This document shows positions 31,312 to 40,814 of a stretch of 64,000 bases of DNA, piece after piece. Under the pieces are notes generated by a model. That model saw only the letters and a program-made list of their open reading frames with translations, did not search any database and had not been told where the DNA came from. Numbering within the stretch: position 1 is the stretch's first letter; each line of letters opens with the position of its first letter. Source of the stretch: Brucella anthropi_A (GTDB taxonomy: Bacteria > Pseudomonadota > Alphaproteobacteria > Rhizobiales > Rhizobiaceae); contig NZ_LQBD01000038.1 of the NCBI RefSeq assembly GCF_046630315.1, positions 1 through 64,000 on the forward strand, given 5' to 3'. Both the position numbers and the translations under genes were made by a program.

Positions 31312-32544
31312 TCACAGTGCCGATGCGGTGCCATCCAGCGGCCCGCCCGATCCCTTGCCCTTGCTCTTTTTGCCGCTCTTCTTCCGGCTCTTAACGTTCT
31401 TTCGACGGCCCTTTACAGGCTTGTTGTCGAAGGCTTCCGGCGACGTGACGGCGATTTCGGTTTCGCAGCCGCTGTCCTCCTGCTGAAGGAACGTGACGCG
31501 GGATATCAGCATGTCGCGAAACACGTCCTGAAAGGAATCGGAAACCTCGACCATTTCGTTGACCCGCCACAGACGCCCGTTCGCCTTGTAACCATGAACG
31601 CGATAGGAGATTTCCTCACTCTCGCCGCGCTTGGTGCGCATACGCCAGTCGGCTTCATCCTTGCAGCCCTTGTCGTCGGCCTTGGAGCGGGCCAGATGGA
31701 CGATCGGGCGATAGCGCCTGATTTCGTCGTCGGTCGCCTCGCCACTGGCGACAACGCCGCGCCGCTCGCGTTCGGTGGCCGAACCGTCAGTGGCTTCCCT
31801 ATCTTCCGGCTTTACCGGAGCGCTGCCGCCCATAAGCGGTGCTGCACGGCCGTCGCGAACGGTAGCAGCCTTTTCCGACTGACCGCGCACGATAACCTTG
31901 GAATGGCGATCCTTATGGGTGAACTGGCCGGACGAGGCTTTCACGTTCCCAGGCAGCGAAAGTGCTGCCGGAGCGCGATTGGCTCCCGTCCGGGTGATGA
32001 CGACACCGCCGACGCCATCGGACATGACAAGGGCATGGCGCTGACGCGTACCCTTGTCGATGGCACTCAGGCCCGTTTCGGAAAGGTCGATACCGTAGCG
32101 CGGGAATGCATCGCCAGTATCGATCTCAGAGCGGACCGAAAGCCCGAACGGCTCTGCAATGCGTTTTACGGCTTCTTCCAGCTTCACATTGTTGAACTCG
32201 GACGGACCAGTCGGCGCGGCCGTGCTGTCGACCAGATCGCCCGCCTTGTCCTTGCCGGATATCGAGACCATGGCGCGCTCTTCATCGATATCGGGCGAAA
32301 CGGTTTCGATATAGCCCTTCAGGACGAGCTGATCCTCGACATAGGCTTCAGCTTCCATGCCGGGCTTCAGTTTGAAGACAGCATTCGCAGGTGATGCAAA
32401 ATCGAAGGTGGAAAGCGCCCGGCTATAATCGCGCAGCTCGAAGCTGAAAGACCCGCTGAAATCCTTCAGATCGCGGGTGATGTTGGCATTGGTCCACTGG
32501 TCGAATACCTGCCCGTTCACCTTCAGCCAGATCGAGCGCGCCAT
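31312..32544 (-). CDS. Baseplate hub/tail protein gpP (Mu gp44)
   Basis: 410 aa; SIWLKVNGQVFDQWTNANIT and DIDEERAMVSISGKDKAGDL match Mu gpP and T4 gp27-like hubs, and the C-terminus is Lys/Gly-rich (KSGKKSKGKGSGG). It overlaps the gpN-like gene by 1 nt and precedes the spike. Confidence 0.85.
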   Translation of the reverse strand: MARSIWLKVNGQVFDQWTNANITRDLKDFSGSFSFELRDYSRALSTFDFASPANAVFKLKPGMEAEAYVEDQLVLKGYIETVSPDIDEERAMVSISGKDKAGDLVDSTAAPTGPSEFNNVKLEEAVKRIAEPFGLSVRSEIDTGDAFPRYGIDLSETGLSAIDKGTRQRHALVMSDGVGGVVITRTGANRAPAALSLPGNVKASSGQFTHKDRHSKVIVRGQSEKAATVRDGRAAPLMGGSAPVKPEDREATDGSATERERRGVVASGEATDDEIRRYRPIVHLARSKADDKGCKDEADWRMRTKRGESEEISYRVHGYKANGRLWRVNEMVEVSDSFQDVFRDMLISRVTFLQQEDSGCETEIAVTSPEAFDNKPVKGRRKNVKSRKKSGKKSKGKGSGGPLDGTASAL

Positions 32545-33794
32545 TATTCGGTCACCTCGACGCGCCCTGCCGGAATGCGGGCTGGATGGCGCGGCCGGTT
32601 GCGTTCGATGATGGAAAGATAGCCGTCCTCGATCAAGGACGGATCGTCACCATAAATATGATTGGCGATCTGGAAGGCATCTGTCGGACGGTCGGTTTCG
32701 ATGATGCGAGATGCTGGCAAGCGCCCGATCGCTTCATTGATATCGGCAATCAGGCACAAGCGGACATCGCGGGTGGCGCGGATGGTGGCGCTGGCCTCGG
32801 CAGCAAAATCGGAATCGGAAAGGCTGGATAGCAGATCGGTATAGGCATCCAGCTGGCCGACCAGGCTGTCGCGCAGCGCACTTGCTTCCGCTCTTGAACC
32901 GAACTCGATATAGGCCGCAAGCTGTCCAGCCTTGGCAAGCGCATCGCCAGCCGTTCCGGCCAAGAGCACCGTGTCCGGACGCGATACGGTATCACCCGCA
33001 AGAACGACAAAAGCAGCAGCGGCACTGGCGTTGATGTCGAGCGCCTGACGTGCCGACAGACCGGTGGAAGAGCTGGTTGCTTCTGCGGCCGGAGCAACGG
33101 CAGGCGTTCCGGCGAGATCGGGAACGAGATTGACGATCATGTCCGTCACCGAGCTGGCGGTGCTGGACAAGGCTTCAGGCGTGGCAGGCAAGGTTTGCGG
33201 CAGAGCTGCGGCGATCAGGGCAGAGGCTCGACCCGCACTGGACTGCCAGTACGAGACAACCTGCCGGGCGGTGCGCTGTGTGGCGTCGGTGCGAAGCCGG
33301 GACAGGGTCCGCCTCGATGTCGATGTAGTGAGAGACGCGGCAAGCGAGACAAGCGAAAGGGCGGCACCGATCAGCGCCGAGGCGGTGGATGCAAAGCCTG
33401 AAAGCCCCATGCCATTATAGCGCTTGAAGGTGGCGCTGAAGCGGACGACGCGCAGTTCGTGGGCGGCGAAGGAAATTTCGGCCGTCTCTTCCATGATGAC
33501 CTGCATCGGGCCAAGCCATGGATGGATGAGCGTTCCCGGTCCCGGCGTCTCGAATGCAGCCTTCAGGGCCTGTGCCTGGGCAATATAGGAATCGCTGACG
33601 ATCAGCCCCTCGACCTGGATGGTTTGTGTCGCAAGGCCGAAATCATCATACGCCGCCTGATCGATACCGGGAAACAGATGCTCGGCAACGCGACGCCCGA
33701 CCTGTGTTGAGGTATCGGGCACGTGGAACGAAATGCCACGATACGAAGCTGGAAGCAGTCCTGGCAGAACGTCGCTGATGCTGTCGAAGATCAT
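32544..33794 (-). CDS. DNA circularisation/tail protein gpN (Mu gp43)
   Basis: 416 aa. The N-terminus (LLPASYRGISFHVPDTSTQV and GPGTLIHPWLGPMQV) is the gpN-type 'DNA circularisation' domain, which in Mu is a tail/baseplate component. The middle is helical and Ala/Ser-rich. It lies between tape measure and hub, as in Mu. Confidence 0.85.
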   Translation of the reverse strand: MIFDSISDVLPGLLPASYRGISFHVPDTSTQVGRRVAEHLFPGIDQAAYDDFGLATQTIQVEGLIVSDSYIAQAQALKAAFETPGPGTLIHPWLGPMQVIMEETAEISFAAHELRVVRFSATFKRYNGMGLSGFASTASALIGAALSLVSLAASLTTSTSRRTLSRLRTDATQRTARQVVSYWQSSAGRASALIAAALPQTLPATPEALSSTASSVTDMIVNLVPDLAGTPAVAPAAEATSSSTGLSARQALDINASAAAAFVVLAGDTVSRPDTVLLAGTAGDALAKAGQLAAYIEFGSRAEASALRDSLVGQLDAYTDLLSSLSDSDFAAEASATIRATRDVRLCLIADINEAIGRLPASRIIETDRPTDAFQIANHIYGDDPSLIEDGYLSIIERNRPRHPARIPAGRVEVTE

Positions 33795-33802
33795 GATTGC
33801 CT

Positions 33803-36409
33803 CTATGCCCTGCCGATGACCCGGCCACGATCAGTCGTAAGCCCGACATTCTTGTTGTCGGAGGTAGCGCTTGCGAGCCTGCCCGGACCATCGACCTTGA
33901 TGCGGATATCGCCACCGACATTGACCGACTGCGCCGAACCGGCAACAGCTGCAAGGCGTGTCGGCGTCGAGAGACTGGCCCGCTGATCAGGATTGTTACC
34001 GTTTGCGGGCGTTGGCCGCTTCAGCTCCGGCAATGGAGGAACCACAAGGTTTCCGTTCAACGCACCCCGAGCATCTTTTCCGGTGATCTGACCGTTAAAG
34101 TCTTTCATATCTGCCGGAACGCCGAGAATGGCTTGCTTCACGGCATTAACCGCGCTGACGATACCGTCGAGCCAGCCCTTGATCTTGTTGTAGACAGGCT
34201 CGAAACCAGCGGCGAGCGCATCCCAGGCCAACACCGGCAGATCGATCGGCATTTTCAGGAAGCCCCACAGTTTTTCGACGCCGGAAGCAAGTGACGATAC
34301 AACGAAGGTTGCCGTTTCAGGGAAGATGCGCGCCCAGTCTGGCATTTCGGCTTTTCCCGCAGCCCAGTTCGCAAGTTCGGCCAGTCCCTTCGTCAGTGCC
34401 GAAATGCCCTGCCAGATTTTTTCAAGGCCGGTGAATTTCAACAGTTCCAGCTTGCCGAGCCATTCGCCCATGGTGCGTGCAAAGCCGCTCATCTTGCTGG
34501 TGTCAAAACCAACAAGCTGCATCAGGTTGCTGGCAAGCGTACCGAGAGCGCTCCCCAAATCCTTCAAGTTGTTCCAGGTATCGCCCATGTGACCAAAGGT
34601 GCGTTTCAGGCTTTCGCCGATCGGCGCCAGCGATGGTTCGATGCCTTTGCCAATATCCTTTAGCGCGGTCCATGCCGTTTGAAGCCCGTTGAATACGCCT
34701 TCAAGAACCTTCAAACTGCCCACTTTCAGGCTGTCAAAGTTGATGTTTGCGAAGATCGAGCGGGCACCGTTGGAAATCCGCGACCATGCACGTGGTGCAG
34801 CATCTGACACATAGTTCCAGGCACGAACCGCGCCGTCTGACACACGCGACCAGACGCGGGAAAGATAAGGCTGCGCCTGTCCCCAGAGCCGCTTGGTGCC
34901 TTCCCATGCCTTGGAGGCGCGGTCCTTCACGCCGTCCCAGAACTTCATGAGCCTGGGCGCGACCTTGTCCCAGTTCTTGGCAATCAGGACGCCAGCGCCA
35001 GCCAACAGGCCGATGACAATGCCAAGCGGTGACAGGATAACGCCGATCAGCGCACCGATCGCGCCAAGGCCAGCACCGATAATTGGAAGGACAAGGCCGA
35101 GCGCGCCAAGCGCCGTGACCAAGAGAACAACGCCGCCAACGCCAGTCAGCAGGGTTTTCATCCAGCCGCCTGTTGCCTGATCGATCTGCCGCACCCAACG
35201 AATACCTGCGAGCAGCCATTCATTGATGGTCGGGAGCCATTCACCGAACGCAAAGCCGACCTCGCGAATGGACTGTGTGCCGATTTCGTTGAGGATCGTC
35301 AGCTGTCGGTTCATGCCCGCCATCTGTGTCTCGAAATCGGTGTCGATCGCTGCACCCGTTGCGGCGGCGACCTTCTCCTTGATGTCTTTGTATTCCTGCA
35401 CGTTCGCCATGAACGGCACGATGAAATCCAGCACCTGCTGATCGGAGAATAGCTCGGAAACCTTGCTGGCCGCGCCGATCGCTTCCAGCTGCTGGCGAAC
35501 ATAGGCAAGCGCCTCGGCACCCTTGAGGCCGTTCTTTTCTGCGGCCTTCATGTATTTGCCGATCTGCTCTTCACCGACGCCGGTGAGCTTTCCGACCTTC
35601 TGCAGCATGGCTTCCAGCGGATTGATGCCCTTCGATGCAGCATCCAGCATGACCGCCTGGATATCGACGCCCATGCCAGCAAAGTTCTTGATGGTGCGCT
35701 CAGACAGCGCCTTCGACAGGAAGTTCGAAAGATTGTTCGCCGCGATCGACGGATCGGACGTGCCCTTCATGGCGATCTGAAGCGCCGAGCCGAGGAAGTT
35801 GACGGCCTCGCGACCCTTCACACCAAATTTGGCCACCTGCGAAGTCAGGCGCGGAAAATGCTGCGCCATGTCCTTCAACTCGAAGGAGCCTTCCTTACCG
35901 GCGATCACAAGCGCACCAAGACTGTCGCGCATCTGATCGGCGGGAAGCTTCAGGTTGTTGAGCATGGCGGTGCCAACGCCAGCCATGTCGGAAAATTCCG
36001 CATTTGCAGCCGTGGCAGCGCGGCCGATATCGCCAATGGTGGCGTCGATCAGCTTCTGATCGACACCGGCAGCAATCATCTGGCCTGCACCGGCCGCAAT
36101 CGTTTCCGACGCCTGGCCGATGACAAGGGCCAGTTCTTCATACTCGACCTTAGCCTTGGCCGCGAAATCAAACGCGGCCTTGCCGGAGAGTTCGGCGGTG
36201 CCTGCAATATCGAGCAGCTGTTGCTGGAAGGCTGCAGCTTCCTGAACCGGCCCCATGAACGAAATAGCAGCAACCGCCGTACCGAGAATCCCGATACGGC
36301 GCGCAAAGCCGGTCAATTTCTGAAGGTTGCCAGTAAGGCGGCGCATCGGACTGGAGAGCTGATCGCGAAGCCGGACCAGAACATCGAGCGCCATTGATTT
36401 TGATGCCAT
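33803..36409 (-). CDS. Tape measure protein (Mu gp42)
   Basis: 868 aa with an N-terminal phage-tape-measure domain (LTGFARRIGILGTAVAAISF and KDMAQHFPRLTSQVAKFGVK), a central hydrophobic region (VVLLVTALGALGLVLPIIGA) and a Trp-rich repetitive stretch (AWEGTKRLWGQAQ, AWNYVSDAAPRAW). Its length sets tail length. It starts 3 bp after the frameshifted chaperone. Confidence 0.92.
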   Translation of the reverse strand: MASKSMALDVLVRLRDQLSSPMRRLTGNLQKLTGFARRIGILGTAVAAISFMGPVQEAAAFQQQLLDIAGTAELSGKAAFDFAAKAKVEYEELALVIGQASETIAAGAGQMIAAGVDQKLIDATIGDIGRAATAANAEFSDMAGVGTAMLNNLKLPADQMRDSLGALVIAGKEGSFELKDMAQHFPRLTSQVAKFGVKGREAVNFLGSALQIAMKGTSDPSIAANNLSNFLSKALSERTIKNFAGMGVDIQAVMLDAASKGINPLEAMLQKVGKLTGVGEEQIGKYMKAAEKNGLKGAEALAYVRQQLEAIGAASKVSELFSDQQVLDFIVPFMANVQEYKDIKEKVAAATGAAIDTDFETQMAGMNRQLTILNEIGTQSIREVGFAFGEWLPTINEWLLAGIRWVRQIDQATGGWMKTLLTGVGGVVLLVTALGALGLVLPIIGAGLGAIGALIGVILSPLGIVIGLLAGAGVLIAKNWDKVAPRLMKFWDGVKDRASKAWEGTKRLWGQAQPYLSRVWSRVSDGAVRAWNYVSDAAPRAWSRISNGARSIFANINFDSLKVGSLKVLEGVFNGLQTAWTALKDIGKGIEPSLAPIGESLKRTFGHMGDTWNNLKDLGSALGTLASNLMQLVGFDTSKMSGFARTMGEWLGKLELLKFTGLEKIWQGISALTKGLAELANWAAGKAEMPDWARIFPETATFVVSSLASGVEKLWGFLKMPIDLPVLAWDALAAGFEPVYNKIKGWLDGIVSAVNAVKQAILGVPADMKDFNGQITGKDARGALNGNLVVPPLPELKRPTPANGNNPDQRASLSTPTRLAAVAGSAQSVNVGGDIRIKVDGPGRLASATSDNKNVGLTTDRGRVIGRA

Positions 36410-36412
36410 GGT

Positions 36413-37008
36413 CTAGCCCTCTGCCTCTTTGATCCTGTTCCGATACGCCATGATGCTGTTCCACCAGAAGGTGGCGGTTGCCGCATCCATCATGTCGATT
36501 TCAGCGGCAGAGAAGCCCGATCCAGTGGCGATCCCGCCGAGGATTACTTGCCAGTCTTCCGGCCACTCGCCAAAAAAGAGGACAATACCTGCGCAGATGC
36601 GGTGATGTCAGCCGCATCGAGCCGGTCATAAAGCACGTTCATGATGGCCTGGCTGATCCGCGTGGAGCGCGAAAACGCGACGACGTTCATCGAATCTTCG
36701 GAGGTGGCAGAAATCGCCCGCTGATCAGCACCCGTCAGACGATGGAAGGTAAGCTCGGAATATTTCTCCTCACGTACTTTCCCGCCCTTCTTGATCTCCA
36801 GTGTCCGAGGGTAAAGCAGTGGCAATGTGACCGAACCATTGTCATTCTGGATGGCATGATCCGGCAGGCGATCATTCGGATCGATATCCTCATCGACATC
36901 GGCGACCACGCCAGCCTTGGTGGAAACAGGTCTGTCCAGATCCACCACTGCGTCCGTGACCGGACGTTCTTCGTCAGTAATGTCGAGATCGACAACATTC
37001 TTAGCCAT
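36413..37008 (-). CDS. Tail assembly chaperone, -1 frameshift product (gp41-gp41')
   Basis: The slippery heptamer T-TTT-TTG (- strand, 36577-36571) lies near the end of the short gp41-like ORF. A -1 slip joins its first 146 codons to 52 further residues ending at TAG 36413 (GEWPEDWQVILGGIAT...). The joined product would be 198 aa. Programmed frameshifts of this kind are conserved just before tape measure genes in contractile and long-tailed phages. Confidence 0.8.
36544..37008 (-). CDS. Tail assembly chaperone, short form (Mu gp41)
   Basis: 154 aa, unshifted product. It has an acidic N-terminus and the core LPLLYPRTLEIKKGGKVREE, as in Mu-type gp41. It overlaps the tube gene by 1 nt (TAATG). 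It should coat the tape measure protein together with the frameshifted long form. Confidence 0.85.
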   Translation of the reverse strand: MAKNVVDLDITDEERPVTDAVVDLDRPVSTKAGVVADVDEDIDPNDRLPDHAIQNDNGSVTLPLLYPRTLEIKKGGKVREEKYSELTFHRLTGADQRAISATSEDSMNVVAFSRSTRISQAIMNVLYDRLDAADITASAQVLSSFLASGRKTGK

Positions 37009-37367
37009 TAAAGCACCTCTTCAGGAGCGCCGCCCGCCCACTTGAGTTCAATCTTGCCGCCTTCGCCGCCGGTGATGTCCGGATGGTCGGTTAGGAAGGC
37101 GTCAGCGAAAATGAAGGTCTGGCCGGTATCGCAGACAACCTGCAATTCGCCTTCGCCCTCATCCCAGAGACCGCCGTAGCGCTGTCCCTTTTCGAGGTTC
37201 GTTGTCGCCGTGACTTCCGAAGCCTCGAACTCCTGGGCGCGACCGACCTTGCGGCCATAGGTGACGGCATTGTTCTTGATGCCGCCCACTTTAATCTTCG
37301 CGCCCTTTTCGACGGGGATGTTTCGGCCCCGCCAGACGATGTCCACTATGCCAAGTACCTGTGCCAT
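37008..37367 (-). CDS. Tail tube protein (Mu gpM)
   Basis: 119 aa; GIVDIVWRGRNIPVEKGAKI and WDEGEGELQVVCDTGQTFIF match Mu-type tube proteins. It follows the sheath gene by 18 bp and forms the inner tube. Confidence 0.85.
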   Translation of the reverse strand: MAQVLGIVDIVWRGRNIPVEKGAKIKVGGIKNNAVTYGRKVGRAQEFEASEVTATTNLEKGQRYGGLWDEGEGELQVVCDTGQTFIFADAFLTDHPDITGGEGGKIELKWAGGAPEEVL

Positions 37368-37385
37368 GGTTCTCGTTCCTTACCT

Positions 37386-38882
37386 TTAGACTTGGAATTC
37401 CAGCGAACCGGCGAGCACCATCAGATTGCCGACGATGTTGATCTGCTGTCGGCTTTCGAGACGGTTCTTGTCACTGGACGAACGCTGGAAGGCGCTTTGC
37501 TTGATGGTAGCCTCGACGTTCTGTATCCAGACCAGATCGCCATAGCGGCGGCAGCGGCCCGCCCAGGAGGCGTGCATCCGGCGCGGCGTGACGACCGATG
37601 ACCCGGGTTCTTCGTCATCGCCGACATTGGTCGCAAATGCCGCACTGTCGTCATCATCCGTGAGCTTGGCACGCGGATAGAGCAGCGAGACATAGGAGTT
37701 CCAGTCGTAACGGATGCGCGACAAGGTGGCGGGCACCATGATGTCGAGCCACGCCTCGTCATCGACGTTGAGGTTGGATTTCCGGTACGTGGTGATGAGA
37801 CGCGAGATCGTGACCGAACCGTCCGAAAGGCTTTCGAAGGTCGAGACACCCCGGCGCAGAAGGAGATCGCGCTCCGTCTCGATGAACTGGTCGGCAGCAC
37901 TTGGCGCTTCCACACCAGGCACAACAAGCGAGCGCAACTGGCGGGCCGGATCGTTGGCAAGGTGGAAGCTTGCAAGCCCCATGACTGCCGCCGATAACAC
38001 CCACGAGCTGGTCGGAGAGCCATTCAGGCCCACTGCCGTCAGGAACGGACAGTTCGTCAGCTGGCCCCAGGTGCCAAGCTCGGCAAATGAGCCGCTCTTG
38101 CCGACATAACCATGCGCATCGAGCTTCGACATCGCGGTGAAGCGATTGGTCAGGAAGTCTGCAAACACGCCCATATTGGTCGGATCGCTGAACGGCTGCT
38201 GGATTGCCGTGTACCAGGTATTGGCGATCACATCGAGCGCAGGCGTCAGATCGGGATTGCCGGACCCGCCCGCCATCTTACCGATTGCAACGTTGAGGCC
38301 GGTTGGCAATGGTTGCGCCTCGATGTCGACGCGCAGATCGATATCGTTGCCAACTTCACCGCCATGGCGGCTGGTGACAGTGACCACACCGGCAGCGGCC
38401 GCAGCGGTGACCGGCAGGCTGGCGTTCTCGTTGATAGCTGCAGCCAGCGCTGCGGCAAGCTGTGCGACGGTGGCAGTGGACTGCGCGGAGAAACGCACCT
38501 GCTGCCCGGCAATCCTGAAGCGAAGGACAAGAGCCTGCGAGACTGCGCCGGTAAATGTGATGGTGCCGCTGGCCTTCACCGCATCTTCGTCGTCGGCGAT
38601 CGCCATGACGAAGAGGCTTTGGGTCTTGTTGGCCTTGCGGAATGCCTTCACCTGTTCGGCGCCGATCGAACCGATACCGAATAGCGCCTGACCTTCAGTG
38701 TCGCGAACGACTTCCGCGATGGTGCCGGGCTGCAAGGTGCCGGTGGCAAGCTTCAGGCCAATGATCAGGTTCTGCACCGGATAATCGAATATACCGAGAT
38801 TGCGATAGTTCGGCTTGACCTCAAGATAGGTGCCGGGGGAGCGCCAGTCGGTCGGAATTTCGTCAAAAACGAAGTCAGCCAT
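37386..38882 (-). CDS. Tail sheath protein (Mu gpL)
   Basis: 498 aa; DFVFDEIPTDWRSPGTYLEV start and the C-terminal sheath signature IVPATLSRIRYDWNSYVSLL-like region with QRSSSDKNRLESRQQINIVG. It makes the contractile sheath. Followed by the tube gene, preceded by DUF2635. Confidence 0.92.
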   Translation of the reverse strand: MADFVFDEIPTDWRSPGTYLEVKPNYRNLGIFDYPVQNLIIGLKLATGTLQPGTIAEVVRDTEGQALFGIGSIGAEQVKAFRKANKTQSLFVMAIADDEDAVKASGTITFTGAVSQALVLRFRIAGQQVRFSAQSTATVAQLAAALAAAINENASLPVTAAAAAGVVTVTSRHGGEVGNDIDLRVDIEAQPLPTGLNVAIGKMAGGSGNPDLTPALDVIANTWYTAIQQPFSDPTNMGVFADFLTNRFTAMSKLDAHGYVGKSGSFAELGTWGQLTNCPFLTAVGLNGSPTSSWVLSAAVMGLASFHLANDPARQLRSLVVPGVEAPSAADQFIETERDLLLRRGVSTFESLSDGSVTISRLITTYRKSNLNVDDEAWLDIMVPATLSRIRYDWNSYVSLLYPRAKLTDDDDSAAFATNVGDDEEPGSSVVTPRRMHASWAGRCRRYGDLVWIQNVEATIKQSAFQRSSSDKNRLESRQQINIVGNLMVLAGSLEFQV

Positions 38883-38884
38883 GA

Positions 38885-39118
38885 TTATTTACCTCCGTTC
38901 CGGGCTTTGCCGGCCGTATCGTCGTTGGCGTTGCTGTCGGTGCCGGTCGGCACTGGCGCAGCCGGGGCCTTGACGCCAACTTCGACCAGATCGCCGTCAG
39001 CGATGCGGCGGCGTATATAAAGAGTGACGGGAACCGTCGCGCCGCCTTCAGGCCAGTCGCGGCCATCTTCCATGGGCACGGTGCGGCCGGGTGCGAGCTT
39101 CAGCTTTTTCTCAAGCAT
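38885..39118 (-). CDS. DUF2635 protein (Mu gp38)
   Basis: 77 aa from ATG 39118; LKLAPGRTVPMEDGRDWPEG is the DUF2635 signature. The start overlaps the gp37-like stop by 8 nt. Small tail-associated protein always found before the sheath gene in Mu-like phages. Confidence 0.8.
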   Translation of the reverse strand: MLEKKLKLAPGRTVPMEDGRDWPEGGATVPVTLYIRRRIADGDLVEVGVKAPAAPVPTGTDSNANDDTAGKARNGGK

Positions 39119-39704
39119 GGCTTTCCTCGGGGTTGATGGTTTCGGTGATGACAGGTTCTTCCGCATCATTCGTGATCCATGTGATCCCAAGCGACTTGAG
39201 ATCGTCGGCAGACTTGATCTGGAAGGCGGAAAGCGGCGATGTGAAACGCACATCGAAATCGACCTGGGCAAGAACGGTGGCGTCGTCGGCCCATCCGTCC
39301 GCATAGACGGCTTCGGCGCGAGTGACCGTGGAGGTGCCAATCTCTGGCAAGGTGCAGCCGCTCAAAAGGACGCTCGACACGTCGATCATGGCGTCAAGGC
39401 CGATATCGAATTTGTCGCCCTTGAAGCGGGCATCGAGACTGTTCGACGCCTTCACGACCAGGACAAGCCGCCAATTGGCAGCACCCGACAGCAATCGCCC
39501 GTTGTCACGGTCCGGCTGAAGGCCCATCCATGCGAGACCGATAAACGGCTTGAGGCGGAGGATGCGTTCAAATTCCTTAACGGTCAGAACGGCGGGAACG
39601 CGTCCGATCTGGAATTTCTTTTCCGGGAATGCGAGGCGCAGCCGCGCGATGATGGCGGCTTCCATAACCCTGATCGGCGCTTTGGTGAGTTCAGGTTCAG
39701 CCAT
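39111..39704 (-). CDS. Mu gp37-like tail/neck protein
   Basis: 197 aa with RVMEAAIIARLRLAFPEKKF and LDARFKGDKFDIGLDAMIDV, as in Mu gp37/DUF1834. Neck or tail terminator role by family and order. Confidence 0.78.
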   Translation of the reverse strand: MAEPELTKAPIRVMEAAIIARLRLAFPEKKFQIGRVPAVLTVKEFERILRLKPFIGLAWMGLQPDRDNGRLLSGAANWRLVLVVKASNSLDARFKGDKFDIGLDAMIDVSSVLLSGCTLPEIGTSTVTRAEAVYADGWADDATVLAQVDFDVRFTSPLSAFQIKSADDLKSLGITWITNDAEEPVITETINPEESHA

Positions 39705-39705
39705 C

Positions 39706-40134
39706 TCACCAGCCCTTCAGCGATTCATCGGAGAACATGGCGGGACGGCCGGAAAAGCGCGGACCGTTTGACTTTCCAAAGTTTCCAGCCGATGCGGCCT
39801 CGATGGAGATCAGGCCCTTGGCGATATTTTCCAGCCAGGTAATGACTTCCTTACGTTCAAGGCGCATTTGTTCGGTCGGCTCGGTACGCTCGCCCTTTGC
39901 GAGATCATAACGGGCGAGAACGCATGCAGCGCGCACAATATCCTTCGGAACTTCCGCAAGCGGCACCTTGTAACGGCCGCGCAGATAGCCGTCGATCAGT
40001 GCCGTGGCGTCAGCCAGGGCAACTTCGATCTTGGCTGGATCAAGGGTTTCGGTTTCACGGTCTTCCGGCATGGAGAGCCGGACCATTTCCGTGTTGCCGA
40101 AACGCTCGATCATATTTGCGACTGTGGCGTACAA
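39706..40134 (-). CDS. DUF1320 protein (Mu gp36), head-tail connector
   Basis: 142 aa; MYATVANMIERFGNTEMVRL and LIDGYLRGRYKVPLAEVPKD match DUF1320. Probably a head-tail adaptor. It precedes the gp37-like gene by 1 bp. Confidence 0.85.
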   Translation of the reverse strand: MYATVANMIERFGNTEMVRLSMPEDRETETLDPAKIEVALADATALIDGYLRGRYKVPLAEVPKDIVRAACVLARYDLAKGERTEPTEQMRLERKEVITWLENIAKGLISIEAASAGNFGKSNGPRFSGRPAMFSDESLKGW

Positions 40135-40214
40135 GAGCCATTCTCCAATTTAAGGTGGAAGCCGCTTGCCGCGACGGCTTCCGGGTCATGGCCTGTTTCA
40201 GCGGCGGCCCGGTA

Positions 40215-40709
40215 TTAGTCGTCCAGCTCGATCAGCTCAGCGACCAGATCGGGATCGCCCAAAATCTGGTTGAGCTGGAAAGGCTCAAACTTATCGATCG
40301 GATATTCATTCGTGCCATTATGGCGACGACCGCCACGGCGAATGCCTTCGACCTTTGCCGTGATACGAATGCCGTTGCATCCAAATTTGCCGTGCTTGGC
40401 GGCATAGCGTTCGACCGCAGCTGCGATGAAATCAAAGCCTGCGTCCTTCGCGGTCTGGACGGATGCAGCGACAATCTCATCGACTTCGATCTCCGAAGCC
40501 ACCACAGTCTGGTCGCTGACGGGACCGACCGGATTGTCGGTCCCGTCATTGGTCGCAGTCGCCGGGGAGTTATTGGTTGTCGTTGCATCGCCCTGGACGG
40601 CACCGCCGTTCTGGCCGGTGTTGTCGGGAGTGTTCGGCAGGGGGCCACCTACTGGCTCGGCAGCGGGCACTTTCTTGGTGTCGTCGGTGGGCTTTGCAGC
40701 TTTTGCCAT
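40215..40709 (-). CDS. Mu gp35-like (HI1506-related) protein
   Basis: 164 aa: a Pro/Asn/Thr-rich disordered first half and a C-terminal domain with GIRRGGRRHNGTNEYPIDKF, the typical C-terminal part of Mu gp35. Location between capsid and DUF1320 genes is as in Mu. Confidence 0.75.
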   Translation of the reverse strand: MAKAAKPTDDTKKVPAAEPVGGPLPNTPDNTGQNGGAVQGDATTTNNSPATATNDGTDNPVGPVSDQTVVASEIEVDEIVAASVQTAKDAGFDFIAAAVERYAAKHGKFGCNGIRITAKVEGIRRGGRRHNGTNEYPIDKFEPFQLNQILGDPDLVAELIELDD

Positions 40710-40734
40710 GTTCTTGCTCCGTTGTTTCAGGGCT

Positions 40735-40791
40735 TTTCAAAGGGGTCTTGAGACCCTTTTGAGAAACCCTCCCGCCCGTTATGGCGGGAGT
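40735..40791. terminator. Pair of hairpins after the exported-protein gene
   Basis: CTCCCGCC-6 nt-GGCGGGAG is a perfect 8-bp stem followed on the - strand by GGGTTTCTC; a second stem-loop AGGGGTCT/AGACCCTT lies just beyond. They probably reduce read-through from the exported-protein gene to gp35. Confidence 0.5.
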
Positions 40792-40814
40792 GCTTTTCAG
40801 TTCTTCTCGATCAA

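Noticed and set aside
31306..32394. 362-codon plus frame opposite the gpP-like gene
   Set aside because: Shadow of a conserved baseplate gene; no ribosome site and no domain.
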